A stretch of DNA of 64,000 nt, from contig OZ241340.1 of NCBI GenBank assembly GCA_965199975.1, positions 310,001 to 374,000 on the forward strand, read 5' to 3'. The translations under genes and the position numbers were made by a program. Below, one piece after another: positions 54,701 to 63,563 of this stretch. Under the pieces are notes generated by a model. The model made no database searches. It saw only the letters and a program-made list of their open reading frames with translations, and was not told the DNA's origin. Numbering within the stretch: the first letter of the stretch is position 1; every line of letters begins with the position of its first letter. Source of the DNA: JASLDZ01 sp965199975. Lineage in GTDB: Bacteria > Pseudomonadota > Alphaproteobacteria > Caulobacterales > Caulobacteraceae.

Positions 54701-54763
54701 TAGCGTTGCTACCTCCTGATAGGTGACGCTGCAAGGGGCGGCGGGCGGTGTTACGAAGCGGGC

Positions 54764-55477
54764 GTGAACGAGCCCGACGCTGTCGACCAACCTGAGACGC
54801 CCGCCCGCGAACGCATTCTGGAGGCGGCGACGCGCCTTGTGGCGGAGGGCGGCTTGGCGGGGCTGACGACCCGCGCGGTGGTCGCGGCGGCGGGTGTGCA
54901 GGCGCCCACCCTTTATCGTCTGTTCGGCGACAAGCGCGGCCTGCTGCACGCTCTGGCTGAAGAAGGCTTGGCCGGCTTCGTCGCCGCCAAGGCCGCCGCC
55001 GAGCCCCACGACGATCCCGTACAGGACCTGCGCGCGGCCTGGGACGACGTGATCACCTTTGGCCTGCAGCATCCCGCCGTCTTCGCCATCATGAACCAGG
55101 TTGGACGGGAGGGTGGTCGTTCTCCGGCCGCGCGGCGTGGGCTTTCAGTCTTGGAGGCGAGGGTGCACCGGATTGCGCTTGCCGGCCAGCTGGGTGTGGC
55201 GGAGCCACTAGCCGTCGCCATGATCCATGCGGCGGGGACCGGCGTGGTGACGACCTTGCTCTCGACAGCCGCGGCGCAACCCGACGCGGCGCTCTCCTCC
55301 GCCGTGCTGGACGCCGTGCTCGCAGCCATTCTAACGGAGCGGGCTCGCCCGAGGCGACGCGTCGGGTCGGTGGCTTCTCTGGCGATCGGCCTCCGGGCGC
55401 GATTGAGCGACTCGGGCGACTTGTCGCCCGGGGAGCATCTGCTGCTCACCGAACTCCTGGACAAGTTGTCCAACTAA
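54764..55477 (+). CDS. TetR/AcrR family transcriptional regulator
   Basis: The protein is 237 aa with a GTG start. The N-terminal HTH is typical: 'ARERILEAATRLVAEGGLAG', 'LTTRAVVAAAGVQAPTLYRL' and 'FGDKRGLLHALAEEGLAGFV'. The C-terminal alpha-helical ligand domain spans about 75-210; a Pro/Arg-rich piece 'TERARPRRRVGSVAS' precedes the last helices. It probably represses the divergent oxidoreductase gene and itself, and is released by a small ligand or quinone-like compound, which is inferred from the arrangement. The 240 bp downstream to 55718 hold no recognisable gene. Confidence 0.92.
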   Translation: MNEPDAVDQPETPARERILEAATRLVAEGGLAGLTTRAVVAAAGVQAPTLYRLFGDKRGLLHALAEEGLAGFVAAKAAAEPHDDPVQDLRAAWDDVITFGLQHPAVFAIMNQVGREGGRSPAARRGLSVLEARVHRIALAGQLGVAEPLAVAMIHAAGTGVVTTLLSTAAAQPDAALSSAVLDAVLAAILTERARPRRRVGSVASLAIGLRARLSDSGDLSPGEHLLLTELLDKLSN

Positions 55478-55718
55478 CTCGCCAGGTCGCGTGGCAACAC
55501 GGCCTGCGGATGCTCGCGGGCAGGCTCAGCGACAGGGAGGCTCCGTTTCCTTCTCCGGAAGCCTCGAGCGAGGGGAACGCGTGTTCACAACCTCGCCACA
55601 CCTTCGGCGCGCGCAGCAGCCCCGGCGATGAGAGGCTGCGTCACAGCCGGAGACGGGTCACCACGACTTCGCCCTCAGATCATCACCTGCTTGCGCACCC
55701 TCCCGCTCGGAGCAGAGA

Positions 55719-57962
55719 TCAGAACGTGACAGCAAGGGTGAAGCGGGCAGAGATCGGTTCCAGCGGATGTATCTGGTAGTCGGGGATCCCGCCCGCCGGC
55801 TCCCCGGGAAGGCGCGCGGCATAGTAGTAGGCCGCCGCGTCCGCCCTCGTGTCGGTGAGGTTATAGATGGCCAAGCGCAGCTTGATGCGACGCGTGAGCT
55901 GGTAGTTCGCGTCCAGGTTCATCTCGGCGTAGCCGTCGTCCTTCGGATCCTTGTCGCCGTCACTGATCGGGTAGGGGCCGAGGATCCGCCACTGCAGGCC
56001 GCCGGACCAGCGGCCGAGATTGTTGACCAGCAGGCCAAATGAACTGATGAACTCCGGGGCGTTGGCGATGTGGGGGCCATCGAGCCCGTAGGGCGCGAGG
56101 TCGCCGCGGTAGCGCGCCCTGGTGACCGCGAGGTCGGTGTTCAGCTCCAGCCACCGCAGAGGGTGGTATTGCGCCGACACCTCCACGCCCCGCCGCCGGC
56201 TGGGCGCCGAGGCCGTGTCCTCTCCGGCATCGGCATCGTAGGCCAGCTCGGAGTCGAAGTCCTCCTGGAACAGGGCGACCTGCACCTGGAGCCTCGGGAC
56301 GATGTTGGTGCGCAGCCCGATCTCCTCGCCCACGGCAGGCGCGAGCAGCGGGGTGGCGCTGGCGTTGCCGGGGAGACCCTCCTGCGGCACGGTCCCGAAC
56401 ACGCCGCGAACGTCGTCGCTGTGGAAGCCGCGGCCAGCGCTGAGATAGAGCTCCGTCCTGCGGAATGGGCCGAGCACGAGGCTGCCCTTCGGTTGCGCCA
56501 GCGTCTCGTCGGTCGCGCCCTTGAAGCCGCTGACGAGGCTGTGGTCGGTTGCACGGTAGTACTCCTCACGCAAGCCGAGGACGGTGCGCAGCCAGGGCGT
56601 CCAGTAGGTGGTGTTCTCGACGTAGGGGGCCAGGTCCAGCAGGCTCACTCGGTCGGCGTTGCATGCGCCTAGCGGCGCAGGCGTGTCGTCCCCGCCGGTG
56701 GCGCAATAATCGAGCACCGCCCGCCGCAGGGTGTGGCGGCGATCGATGAACAGCTCGTCGTAGCGGGCCTGGGCGCCCACGACCGAGACGTTGGTGATCC
56801 CGCCGAGCGTCCAGCGGAGCTTGTAGGCGGCCTCGCCGCCGCCGGTGGTGCGCGCCTCGGTCTGCTCCTCCTGGTCGCCGTTCACCGGGTCGTCCAGGAG
56901 GTGGGTGAAATCGTTCCACAGCGTCATCCGCGAGTGGATCACGTAGGCGCCGGCGGTGAAGGACGACGCTTCTGCGGTGCGAGCGAAGCGGGCGGAGAGG
57001 CTGTAGCGTTCGGTCCGGCTGCCGTCGCTGGCATCGAGGGAGCCGAAGCGGTCGATGAGGCCCTCCTGCACGGCGCGCAGCGGCTGGTCGGTCGTCAGGT
57101 TGCCGTGGTTGTGGTCGTAGAGCCCGGTCAGGCTGTAGCCGTTCTGCGCGTCGCCGTGGCTGTAGCGCAGCTCGAGGTTCAGCCTGTGGAAGTTGTCCGG
57201 GTGGGTCCACGGTCCGTCGAGGTGCGCATAATCGACCGCGGCGAGCAGGCGGTCGTCGGGGCCGAAGGCATGCGTGCCCGCGAGGAAGACCTCCTGGTCG
57301 CCGAGCGTGCCGGCGCTCACCTCGAGCGTGTTGGGGATGGTGTCGATCAGGCGCAGGCGCGCCGAGCCGACCGCGCCGGAGTCGCCGAGGCTCGCGTAGT
57401 AGGGCCCCTTGGTGAAGTCGAGCCCGGCGACGAGCTGAGGCATGACGAAGTTCTGGTCCGAATAGCCCTGGCCGTGTGTGTTGGTGGGCTTGTTCACCGG
57501 CATGGCGTCGACGAAGCTGGCGAAGTCGGTGCCGTGGTCCAGGTTGAAGCCGCGCAGCAGGTACTGGTTCGCCTTGCCCTCACCAGAGTGGACGGTGACC
57601 ACGAGGCCGGGCACGGTTTCGAACAGCTGCCCCACGCGGAAGATGGGGCGCAGCTCGATCTCCTGGCGCGTGACCACCCCCTGGCTGGCGCTGGTCGCCA
57701 GCCCCAGCAGGTTGAGGCGCGACGCGGTGACCACCACGTCGGACGCGCCGGCGCCGGAGGCGCTGGTGCGGAGGCCGGAACGGGCCGGCGCAGGCTTGAC
57801 GTTGGCATGAGCCGTGGCCGGCGGAGCCGGCGACGGCGTCGCGTCGTCAGGGGCCTCCCGCCTGGCCTGCGCGGAGGCGACGCCGCCCGCCGAGAGGCTG
57901 AAGGCGGCCGCGAGCAGGCAAGCTTTGCGCCGGCGATACGGCCGTTGCGGGGATGAGGTCAC
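55719..57962 (-). CDS. TonB-dependent outer-membrane receptor
   Basis: The protein is 747 aa from the GTG at 57962, giving a signal peptide with 'RRRKACLLAAAFSLSAGG' and cleavage near VASAQA. A longer GTG start at 57998 adds 12 residues. The TonB-box-like segment 'ASDVVVTASRLNLLG' leads to the plug 'LFETVPGLVVTVHSGEGKA' and 'YLLRGFNLDHGTDFASFVDA', then a 22-stranded barrel ending 'PLEPISARFTLAVTF' with the expected terminal Phe. The plug resembles carbohydrate/organic-ligand receptors more than siderophore receptors ('GFNLDHGTDF'). It is the last gene of the minus-strand cluster, 100 bp after the HTH regulator gene. Substrate unknown. Confidence 0.92.
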   Translation of the reverse strand: MTSSPQRPYRRRKACLLAAAFSLSAGGVASAQARREAPDDATPSPAPPATAHANVKPAPARSGLRTSASGAGASDVVVTASRLNLLGLATSASQGVVTRQEIELRPIFRVGQLFETVPGLVVTVHSGEGKANQYLLRGFNLDHGTDFASFVDAMPVNKPTNTHGQGYSDQNFVMPQLVAGLDFTKGPYYASLGDSGAVGSARLRLIDTIPNTLEVSAGTLGDQEVFLAGTHAFGPDDRLLAAVDYAHLDGPWTHPDNFHRLNLELRYSHGDAQNGYSLTGLYDHNHGNLTTDQPLRAVQEGLIDRFGSLDASDGSRTERYSLSARFARTAEASSFTAGAYVIHSRMTLWNDFTHLLDDPVNGDQEEQTEARTTGGGEAAYKLRWTLGGITNVSVVGAQARYDELFIDRRHTLRRAVLDYCATGGDDTPAPLGACNADRVSLLDLAPYVENTTYWTPWLRTVLGLREEYYRATDHSLVSGFKGATDETLAQPKGSLVLGPFRRTELYLSAGRGFHSDDVRGVFGTVPQEGLPGNASATPLLAPAVGEEIGLRTNIVPRLQVQVALFQEDFDSELAYDADAGEDTASAPSRRRGVEVSAQYHPLRWLELNTDLAVTRARYRGDLAPYGLDGPHIANAPEFISSFGLLVNNLGRWSGGLQWRILGPYPISDGDKDPKDDGYAEMNLDANYQLTRRIKLRLAIYNLTDTRADAAAYYYAARLPGEPAGGIPDYQIHPLEPISARFTLAVTF

Positions 57963-58005
57963 CCGTGCGGAGAGAGGCCGGCCAGGCGCGCAAGTCACGG
58001 AGATT

Positions 58006-58021
58006 ACCGTTGGCGAACGGT
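58006..58021. promoter_or_regulatory. Palindrome ACCGTT-N4-AACGGT upstream of the TonB receptor gene
   Basis: A perfect 6+6 bp inverted repeat with GGCG between the arms lies 44 bp upstream of the favoured receptor start (8 bp before the alternative start at 57998). A second palindrome, CCTCGCGAGG, is at 58041-58050. They could be operator sites for the adjacent HTH protein or a weak hairpin between two genes of one operon. No T-run follows, so a terminator is unlikely. Confidence 0.4.
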
Positions 58022-58062
58022 TACGCTGGCGGTGCGTGAACCTCGCGAGGTGAGGCTCGAAA

Positions 58063-59400
58063 CTAGCGGACGGCGGCCGGCGGCGGGGCAGGCGCGGGCC
58101 GCGCCCCTGCCCCGCCCGCCGCGCGGGGCTCGCCGTTTGGATGGTTGAGCGGGCCCGCCGCGATCAGGCGGCCGCCGACGCTCGTGCCGTGCAGGGCCGT
58201 AACGAAGTACAGCGCCTCGAAGTTGGACGCGGTCTTCGCCGCGCGCAACGCCTCGTCCAGGCTGGAGGCGGAGGTCGCCGCCTGGCCGGCATGGATCAGC
58301 CCGGCGTCGCGCGTTCCCGCCAGGATCACGACGTGGCCGCCCGCGGGCGTGGTGAAGGCGGATACGTAGCCGTAGTCGTGGTACGGCCGGTCGCCAGCAT
58401 CGCCTGCGCCGCCCTCTCCCACGTAGGTGTCGCTGGTCTTGAGGTCGCGCACTTCGTCGAAGCTCTCGCCCACGCGGAAGCGCGATCCGGCGAAGGCGTA
58501 GCCGCGGAACCAGCTCATTCCGCTGAAGTAGCCCATGTAGACGACGTCGCTAGTGTTCAGCATGGCGGGCGTGAAGTCCGACATCAGCACGACGCGGGGC
58601 GCGGTCCGGCGGGTGTCGGCGAGCAGCGCGCTCGCGCGCGCCAGCACCTGCGCGGTGCCGGCGGGCAGGTAGCGCAGATCCAAGTCGACGAGCCGTCCCA
58701 TCTGTCCGGGGTGCTCCATCAGGTAGGAGTCGAGGTCGGTGCGGGAGTTGATGGCGTACTCGCGCACCAGCCGCGAGACGGTGCGGCCGTCGCGGCTCTC
58801 CCCCAGCAGGTAGTCGTCGCCGAGCACCAGCAGCAGCGGGCGTTCGTCCGACAGGAGAGGCCGCCACAGCGGCCCCTGCGTGAGCGCCCGCTCGGAAGCC
58901 GGCGCGGCGTTGCGGTGGGCGCCGAGCGCCCAGCCGGCGACCAGGCCGACCGCCGCGGCCCCGGCGACGCCCGCAAGCAGGGCGCGGCGGCTGGCGTGCG
59001 GCGCAGCCTCCGGGGGCGACTCATCCGCCTCCAGGGGCGGCTCGGGCGATTCCGTCGGCGCGCCAGGCTCGACGACGACGATCCGGTACTCGCCCCTCAG
59101 CAGCGCCAGCCGCGGGGCGGCGCCGGCGTCGCGGGCCGCCATCTCCAGCCGCTGCCGCAGTTTGTGGGCGTAGACGCGCACGGTGGCGTCGGCCGAGGCG
59201 TCGAAGCTGCTTCCGCGGTCGAACACCTCTGCGCCGATCTCGAGCTCTTTGGGCGGCGAGCCGGCCTCCGAGCGCGCGACGAGGTAGTCGAATAGCCGCC
59301 GCATCACCGGCGAGCGCCCCAGCGCGCCGGAGGCGATCAGCCTGTCGGCTTCGGCCCGCAGCGATGGGGACGTCGGCAAGGGCGTTTCGGGTGTCGGCAT
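58063..59400 (-). CDS. Membrane-anchored winged-helix (OmpR/CadC-like) regulator
   Basis: The protein is 445 aa from the ATG at 59400 (GGAG 3 nt before; a TTG at 59409 is the alternative). Residues about 12-105 look like the winged-helix-type N-terminus found in a group of membrane regulators: 'RRLFDYLVARSEAGSPPKEL', 'IGAEVFDRGSSFDASADATV' and 'RVYAHKLRQRLEMAARD', closed by 'LLRGEYRIVV'. A Pro/Glu linker leads to one membrane helix (about 138-160, 'LLAGVAGAAAVGLVAGWALG'), then a 280-residue periplasmic part without a recognised fold ('LLLVLGDDYLLGESRDGRTV', 'HVVILAGTRDAGLIHAGQ'). By analogy with CadC it may sense a periplasmic signal and directly control the adjacent TonB receptor gene. Confidence 0.8.
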   Translation of the reverse strand: MPTPETPLPTSPSLRAEADRLIASGALGRSPVMRRLFDYLVARSEAGSPPKELEIGAEVFDRGSSFDASADATVRVYAHKLRQRLEMAARDAGAAPRLALLRGEYRIVVVEPGAPTESPEPPLEADESPPEAAPHASRRALLAGVAGAAAVGLVAGWALGAHRNAAPASERALTQGPLWRPLLSDERPLLLVLGDDYLLGESRDGRTVSRLVREYAINSRTDLDSYLMEHPGQMGRLVDLDLRYLPAGTAQVLARASALLADTRRTAPRVVLMSDFTPAMLNTSDVVYMGYFSGMSWFRGYAFAGSRFRVGESFDEVRDLKTSDTYVGEGGAGDAGDRPYHDYGYVSAFTTPAGGHVVILAGTRDAGLIHAGQAATSASSLDEALRAAKTASNFEALYFVTALHGTSVGGRLIAAGPLNHPNGEPRAAGGAGARPAPAPPPAAVR

Positions 59401-59460
59401 CGGCTCCAATGTAGGCGCGCCTGTCGTCCTTCAGGGCGAAGCGCCTCTCGCCGTCCGTCT

Positions 59461-60546
59461 TCAGCCCCGGCGCGCCGCCAAGTAAAGCGGGTACTCCTGC
59501 GCCACGCGGGCGCGGTCGCCGGCAGGGTCGTCCACGCCGCGCAGTTCGGAGTAGAGGCGCACGAGGTTGTTGACGATCCGCCCCGGATCCGTCCAGCCGG
59601 CGTAGACGCCCAGGTCGATGCGTGCGGCCGCCCTGCCGGGACTGAGACCCTCCGCTAGGCCGCGCCGTCCCTCGCTCAGCAGGAGCTCCAGGTAGCCCTT
59701 CATCAGCCGCAGCTCCCGCTTGCCGCCCACCGGGCCGTGGCCCGGCACGATGACCGAGACCTGCGGATCGGCCAGCACCCCGTCGCAAACCTTGATCCAG
59801 TCGGACACGTAGCCGGAGCCGTTCAGGGGCGTCACGTCGAAGAACGCCACGTCGCCCATGTAAAGCACGCCCTCTTCGGCGACCTTGACGACGGTGTCGC
59901 CCGCGGTGTGGGCGTGGCCGGGGAAGATCAGCTGCGCCCTCACCGCCCCATACCAGAGCGTCATGCGCTCCGAATAGGTGACGTTGGGCAGCACGATGCG
60001 GTCGACGTCGGAGGGGGAGCCCCAGGCGGAGTTCGCGCTCCAGAGCGGCGGGTGCGGATTGGGCGCGGGCGTCGCCACGAGGGCGGCGCGGGTCGCCTCC
60101 TGGGCGACGATGTCGATGCCCTCAGGGAACTGGGTCAGCCCCTTGATGTGGTCCTGGTGCTCGTGGGTGATCACCAGGCGATCAAAGGGGCGGCCGAAGC
60201 GGCGGGCGGCGGAGATGAAGTCGCGCGCCTGCCGCGGGCCGCCGGACGAGTCGATCGCCAGGAGCGAGCGGGGGCCCACGATCAGCCCCAGGTTGGAGAT
60301 GGAGAGGTTGCTCTGCCCCTGCGCCTCCCGCTGCACATAGGCCCAGCAGTTGGCGGAGACCTGCTGCAGGCGGCTGTGGATCACCGTCGCGGGCGTGACC
60401 TGGTTCAGCGGCTGCGCCGCCGCGCCCCGGCCGAGCAGGCCCGCCGCCATCCCGCCGCCGGCGGCGCAGGCGCCGAGCAGGAGATCGCGCCGGCGCCCCG
60501 CTGCTTCCACCGCGGCGCCGTGATCGGGAGCGGGCGCGTCATGCAC
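59461..60546 (-). CDS. Secreted metallo-beta-lactamase-fold hydrolase
   Basis: The protein is 361 aa from the GTG at 60546, which overlaps the upstream gene by 8 bp. A Tat-like signal 'GRRRDLLLGACAAGGGMAAG' (about 18-37) suggests export of a folded metal protein. The zinc motif HxHxDH is at 128-133 ('VITHEHQDHIKG'), with further ligands in 'IFPGHAHTAGDTVV' and 'YMGDVAFFDV', and the final His in 'VIVPGHGPVGGK'. This is the subclass B-like MBL fold, closest to quinoprotein-relay/SoxH-type hydrolases. The reaction is unknown. It lies in the middle of the minus-strand cluster, 60 bp before the HTH gene. Confidence 0.87.
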   Translation of the reverse strand: MHDAPAPDHGAAVEAAGRRRDLLLGACAAGGGMAAGLLGRGAAAQPLNQVTPATVIHSRLQQVSANCWAYVQREAQGQSNLSISNLGLIVGPRSLLAIDSSGGPRQARDFISAARRFGRPFDRLVITHEHQDHIKGLTQFPEGIDIVAQEATRAALVATPAPNPHPPLWSANSAWGSPSDVDRIVLPNVTYSERMTLWYGAVRAQLIFPGHAHTAGDTVVKVAEEGVLYMGDVAFFDVTPLNGSGYVSDWIKVCDGVLADPQVSVIVPGHGPVGGKRELRLMKGYLELLLSEGRRGLAEGLSPGRAAARIDLGVYAGWTDPGRIVNNLVRLYSELRGVDDPAGDRARVAQEYPLYLAARRG

Positions 60547-62464
60547 CGGCGGCCCTCCCGCGCCCCGCCGGAGCGGCCGCTGACGTGCGTGGAAGGAATA
60601 TGCCCATGGAGTCCTCCCACTTGCTGTCGGTGTATTGGCGGACGTTGGAGCCGTCACGGTTCATCAGGAAGATCTGCGCGTAGGGCTGGGGTGAGGTGTC
60701 GTAGAGCACTGCCTCGTCCTTGAAGCCGGTGCGCGAGCTCTCGAACCAGATTCCCTTGCCGTCCGCCGTCCAGCTGGCGTGCGCGTCCGCGCCGGGCGTG
60801 GAGGTCAGCCGCTGGATGTCGGTCCCGTCCGACTTCATGGTGAAGACGTCGAAGTCCTTGCTCGGCAGCCGCCGCGTGAACACGATGCGGTCGCCGCTGG
60901 GCGAGAAGTAGGGGAAATTGTCCCACTCGGTAGTGAGCGTCTTCACCGAATGGTCGGTCAGGTTCATGGCCCGCAGCCCGAGCTCCTTGCCCCACACGCG
61001 GTAGACGATCGTCCTGCCGTCTGGGCTCCAGGCCGGGAAGCCCGTGTTGACCGCACCCTGCGTCAGCTCCTTCACCTCCGACCCGTCGGCCTTGACCAGC
61101 AGGATGTTGGCGGGCGCGTGGTCGCGGCCGTTGAAGAAGGCGCCGTAGCCCACCGCCACCCACTGGCAGTCGGGCGACCAGCTCGGCATCATCGCGGCCG
61201 CCTGGTGGCGCTGGAAAATCAGCTTCCGGTCCGTCCCGTCCGGGTTCATCACGCTGACCGACGCGTCGGGGTTGCCGAACGGGAAGTTCAAATCGGTGAC
61301 TACCAGCCGGCCCGCCTTGGGGCAGACGCCGGGGAACACGTCGGTGTAGCGGTAGTCCCAATCCTTGTTCCAGCTGTACAGCTTCGTGTACTGGCTGCGG
61401 TTCTTGGGATCGAACTTGTAGTAGACGACCTCCTTGCCGTCCGGCGACCAGGAGGGCGAGCCGATGTCGCCGCGCGCGCCGTGGCCGCCGTCGGAGTAGC
61501 TGATCTGCGAGAAGGCGCCCGCCTTGTCGCGCCCCTTCACGAGCCAGCCGACGCGGCCGCCCGGAAGGTCCTGCGGCGCTACCTTCAGCCCGGGGCCCGA
61601 GGTCATGGGCGTGACTGCGCCGGTGGCCACGTCGATGCGCAGAATCTGCGAGGGCTCACCCGCTGGCAGGCTACCGAAGCCGTGCATGCGCGCCTGAAAG
61701 GTCTCCTTGGTGGGCAGCTGGTAGACCAGGAGGCTGCGGCCGTCGGCGCTCCAGCGCGGTGAGCCGGTGCTGAGCGCCAACGCCGTGGCGGTGAGCCGGC
61801 GCATGCCGGTGCCGTCCGGGTGGACGAGATAGATGCTGAGCGGCTGCGAGTGGCCGATTCCCGCGCCCAGCTCCGCGCCCGCCCAGCTCTGCCCGTGGTC
61901 GGAGGAGAAGGCGATCCACTTGCCGTCGGGCGACCAGGACGGGCGGAAGTAGCCATTCATCGTCGAGGGCGGCGCGCTCGACCCGTTCCCCGTGAGGTTG
62001 CGCGCAGTCCGGGTCTTCAGATCCATGACCCAGATGTTGGTGGTGCGCGCGCCCCCCTGGGTGGAGACGTAGGCGAGCTTGCTGTCGTCGGGCGAGAGCA
62101 CGCCCGCGTCCTCCATGCTGGTGGTGCGGGTCAGGCGCTCTAGGCCCGAGCCGTCCGGGTGCACGCGGTAGATGTCCGCCTGCCCTTCGCCCTGGGAGTC
62201 GCGCTCGGAGGTGAAGACGACCCACTTGCCATCGTAGGAGAACGTCGGGTCGTAGTCGTACACGCCGTCGCGGGGAAGGAGCGCGCGCTCGTGGGAGCCG
62301 TCCGCGTCCGACACGAACAGCTGCATGCGCGACGGCCCGATCCGGTTCATCAGCATTACGCCCCGGCCGGTGGCGGCGCAGGCGCCTGTGGCGGCGAGGG
62401 CGAGGGCGGAGCCCAGCAGGGCTGCAGCGAGGCGCCTGGGTTGGCGCGGCGTGGGATCGGTCAT
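60539..62464 (-). CDS. Secreted TolB-like (PD40) beta-propeller protein
   Basis: The protein is 641 aa from the ATG at 62464 (MTDPTPRQPRRLAAALLGS), with a signal peptide ending near ACAATG. At least ten repeats of the WD40-like PD40 motif with the 'SPDGKW' core: 'PTFSYDGKWVVFTSERDSQG', 'GVLSPDDSKLAYVSTQGG', 'PSWSPDGKWIAFSSD', 'PRWSADGRSLLVYQ', 'PSWSPDGKEVVYYKFDPKN', 'PAWSPDGRTIVYRVWGKE', 'PYFSPSGDRIVFTRR' and 'ASWTADGKGIWFESSR'. There is no amidohydrolase or peptidase domain, so it is a pure propeller, probably a periplasmic binding or scaffold protein. It is 46 bp downstream of the amidohydrolase gene. Confidence 0.88.
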   Translation of the reverse strand: MTDPTPRQPRRLAAALLGSALALAATGACAATGRGVMLMNRIGPSRMQLFVSDADGSHERALLPRDGVYDYDPTFSYDGKWVVFTSERDSQGEGQADIYRVHPDGSGLERLTRTTSMEDAGVLSPDDSKLAYVSTQGGARTTNIWVMDLKTRTARNLTGNGSSAPPSTMNGYFRPSWSPDGKWIAFSSDHGQSWAGAELGAGIGHSQPLSIYLVHPDGTGMRRLTATALALSTGSPRWSADGRSLLVYQLPTKETFQARMHGFGSLPAGEPSQILRIDVATGAVTPMTSGPGLKVAPQDLPGGRVGWLVKGRDKAGAFSQISYSDGGHGARGDIGSPSWSPDGKEVVYYKFDPKNRSQYTKLYSWNKDWDYRYTDVFPGVCPKAGRLVVTDLNFPFGNPDASVSVMNPDGTDRKLIFQRHQAAAMMPSWSPDCQWVAVGYGAFFNGRDHAPANILLVKADGSEVKELTQGAVNTGFPAWSPDGRTIVYRVWGKELGLRAMNLTDHSVKTLTTEWDNFPYFSPSGDRIVFTRRLPSKDFDVFTMKSDGTDIQRLTSTPGADAHASWTADGKGIWFESSRTGFKDEAVLYDTSPQPYAQIFLMNRDGSNVRQYTDSKWEDSMGIFLPRTSAAAPAGRGRAAGA

Positions 62465-62510
62465 CTGCGAGGTCCGTTGGGAATCGGGTCGGGGGACGGT
62501 GCGGAGGGGC

Positions 62511-63563
62511 TCACGCGCGCGCGACGCCGGGCGGCAGAAGCGCGGGCAGATCGCGCTCGACATTGCCGTGGAAGATCGCGTCGAGCTCCGCGCGCGAGAA
62601 CACGCCGCCGCCCTCCAGCGCGCCGACATGCTCGGCCATGGTGCGGAACGGGTAGTCGGTGCCGAAAAGGATGCGGTCCGGCCCCACGATCTGGCGTAGC
62701 GCGCCCGTGTTCACCCGGTTGGCGGCCTGTGCGACGTCGAAGTGGAAGCGGCGCAGCGCCGCGCGGAAGCCCTCGGGTGCGGCAGTGCGGAACTGCCCGG
62801 TGCGATCCAGCACGTCGAAGCGCTCGATCAGGGACGGCATGGTCCCGCCCGCGTGGTTCCAGATCATCCGCACGTCGGAGAAGCGGCGGGCGGCGCCGGA
62901 GTAGACGTAGTTGGCCATGGCGCGCGTGGTGTCGGTCCCGTACTCGATGGCGGTGTCGGGCAGGGGCAGCACGCCGCGGCAGCAGGCGGGGCTGTTGGGG
63001 TGGACCAGCACCACCGCGCGGCGACGGTTCAACTCCTCGAACAGGGGGTCGAACACTGAGTCGCCCAGGTACTTGCCCTGGTGGCTGGTGAACAGGATCA
63101 CGCCGCTGGCCCCCAGCGTGTCGAAGGCGCGCCGCGCCTCCTGCAGGCTGAAGTCCACGTCGAGCGGCTGCAGGTAGGCGAAGAAGCGCAGCCGGCGCGG
63201 GTAGTCGTGCACCATCCGGGCGCCGAGGTCGTTGGCGCCGCCCACAAGCCGGCGGCTCTCGGGCCCGACGCCGACCACGCCCGGCGAGGTGATGGAGAGG
63301 ACGGAGACCGCCACGCCGGCCGCGTCCATGTCCGCGAGGAGCCGGCTGAGCTCCCAGCCCATCATCGGCGGCGCGGCGCCGATGCGCCGCAGTTCCGGGG
63401 TGATGAAGTGGGTGTGCACGTCAATGATGCGCCGCCGCGCCGGCGCGGGCGCGGCCGCCGTGGCGGCAAGCCCCAGGCCGGCGGCCAGCAGCGCGCGACG
63501 GGAGGGACAGCCGCAAGCTTGGGCAGCCGCCGGCGCTCCGATGAGGGAGGGCTTGACGCTCAT
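62511..63563 (-). CDS. Secreted amidohydrolase-2 (ACMSD-like) family metal enzyme
   Basis: The protein is 350 aa. A Tat-type leader 'SRRALLAAGLGLAATAAAP' (about 21-40) precedes the TIM barrel. Metal ligands of the family are present: HxH at 50-52 ('IIDVHTHFITPEL'), His in 'VVLVHPNSPACC', His in 'MIWNHAGGTMPSL', and Asp in 'ILFGTDYPFRTM'. Relatives decarboxylate or hydrolyse aromatic-ring cleavage products (ACMSD, 5-carboxyvanillate, 4-oxalomesaconate), but most are cytoplasmic; the export signal is unusual for them. The start overlaps the stop of the upstream MFS gene (ATGA). Substrate unknown. Confidence 0.9.
   Translation of the reverse strand: MSVKPSLIGAPAAAQACGCPSRRALLAAGLGLAATAAAPAPARRRIIDVHTHFITPELRRIGAAPPMMGWELSRLLADMDAAGVAVSVLSITSPGVVGVGPESRRLVGGANDLGARMVHDYPRRLRFFAYLQPLDVDFSLQEARRAFDTLGASGVILFTSHQGKYLGDSVFDPLFEELNRRRAVVLVHPNSPACCRGVLPLPDTAIEYGTDTTRAMANYVYSGAARRFSDVRMIWNHAGGTMPSLIERFDVLDRTGQFRTAAPEGFRAALRRFHFDVAQAANRVNTGALRQIVGPDRILFGTDYPFRTMAEHVGALEGGGVFSRAELDAIFHGNVERDLPALLPPGVARA

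Noticed and set aside
55478..55718. Small plus-strand frame downstream of the TetR gene
   Set aside because: Ser/Arg-rich, no ribosome site, overlaps the end of the TonB receptor gene; no recognisable protein.
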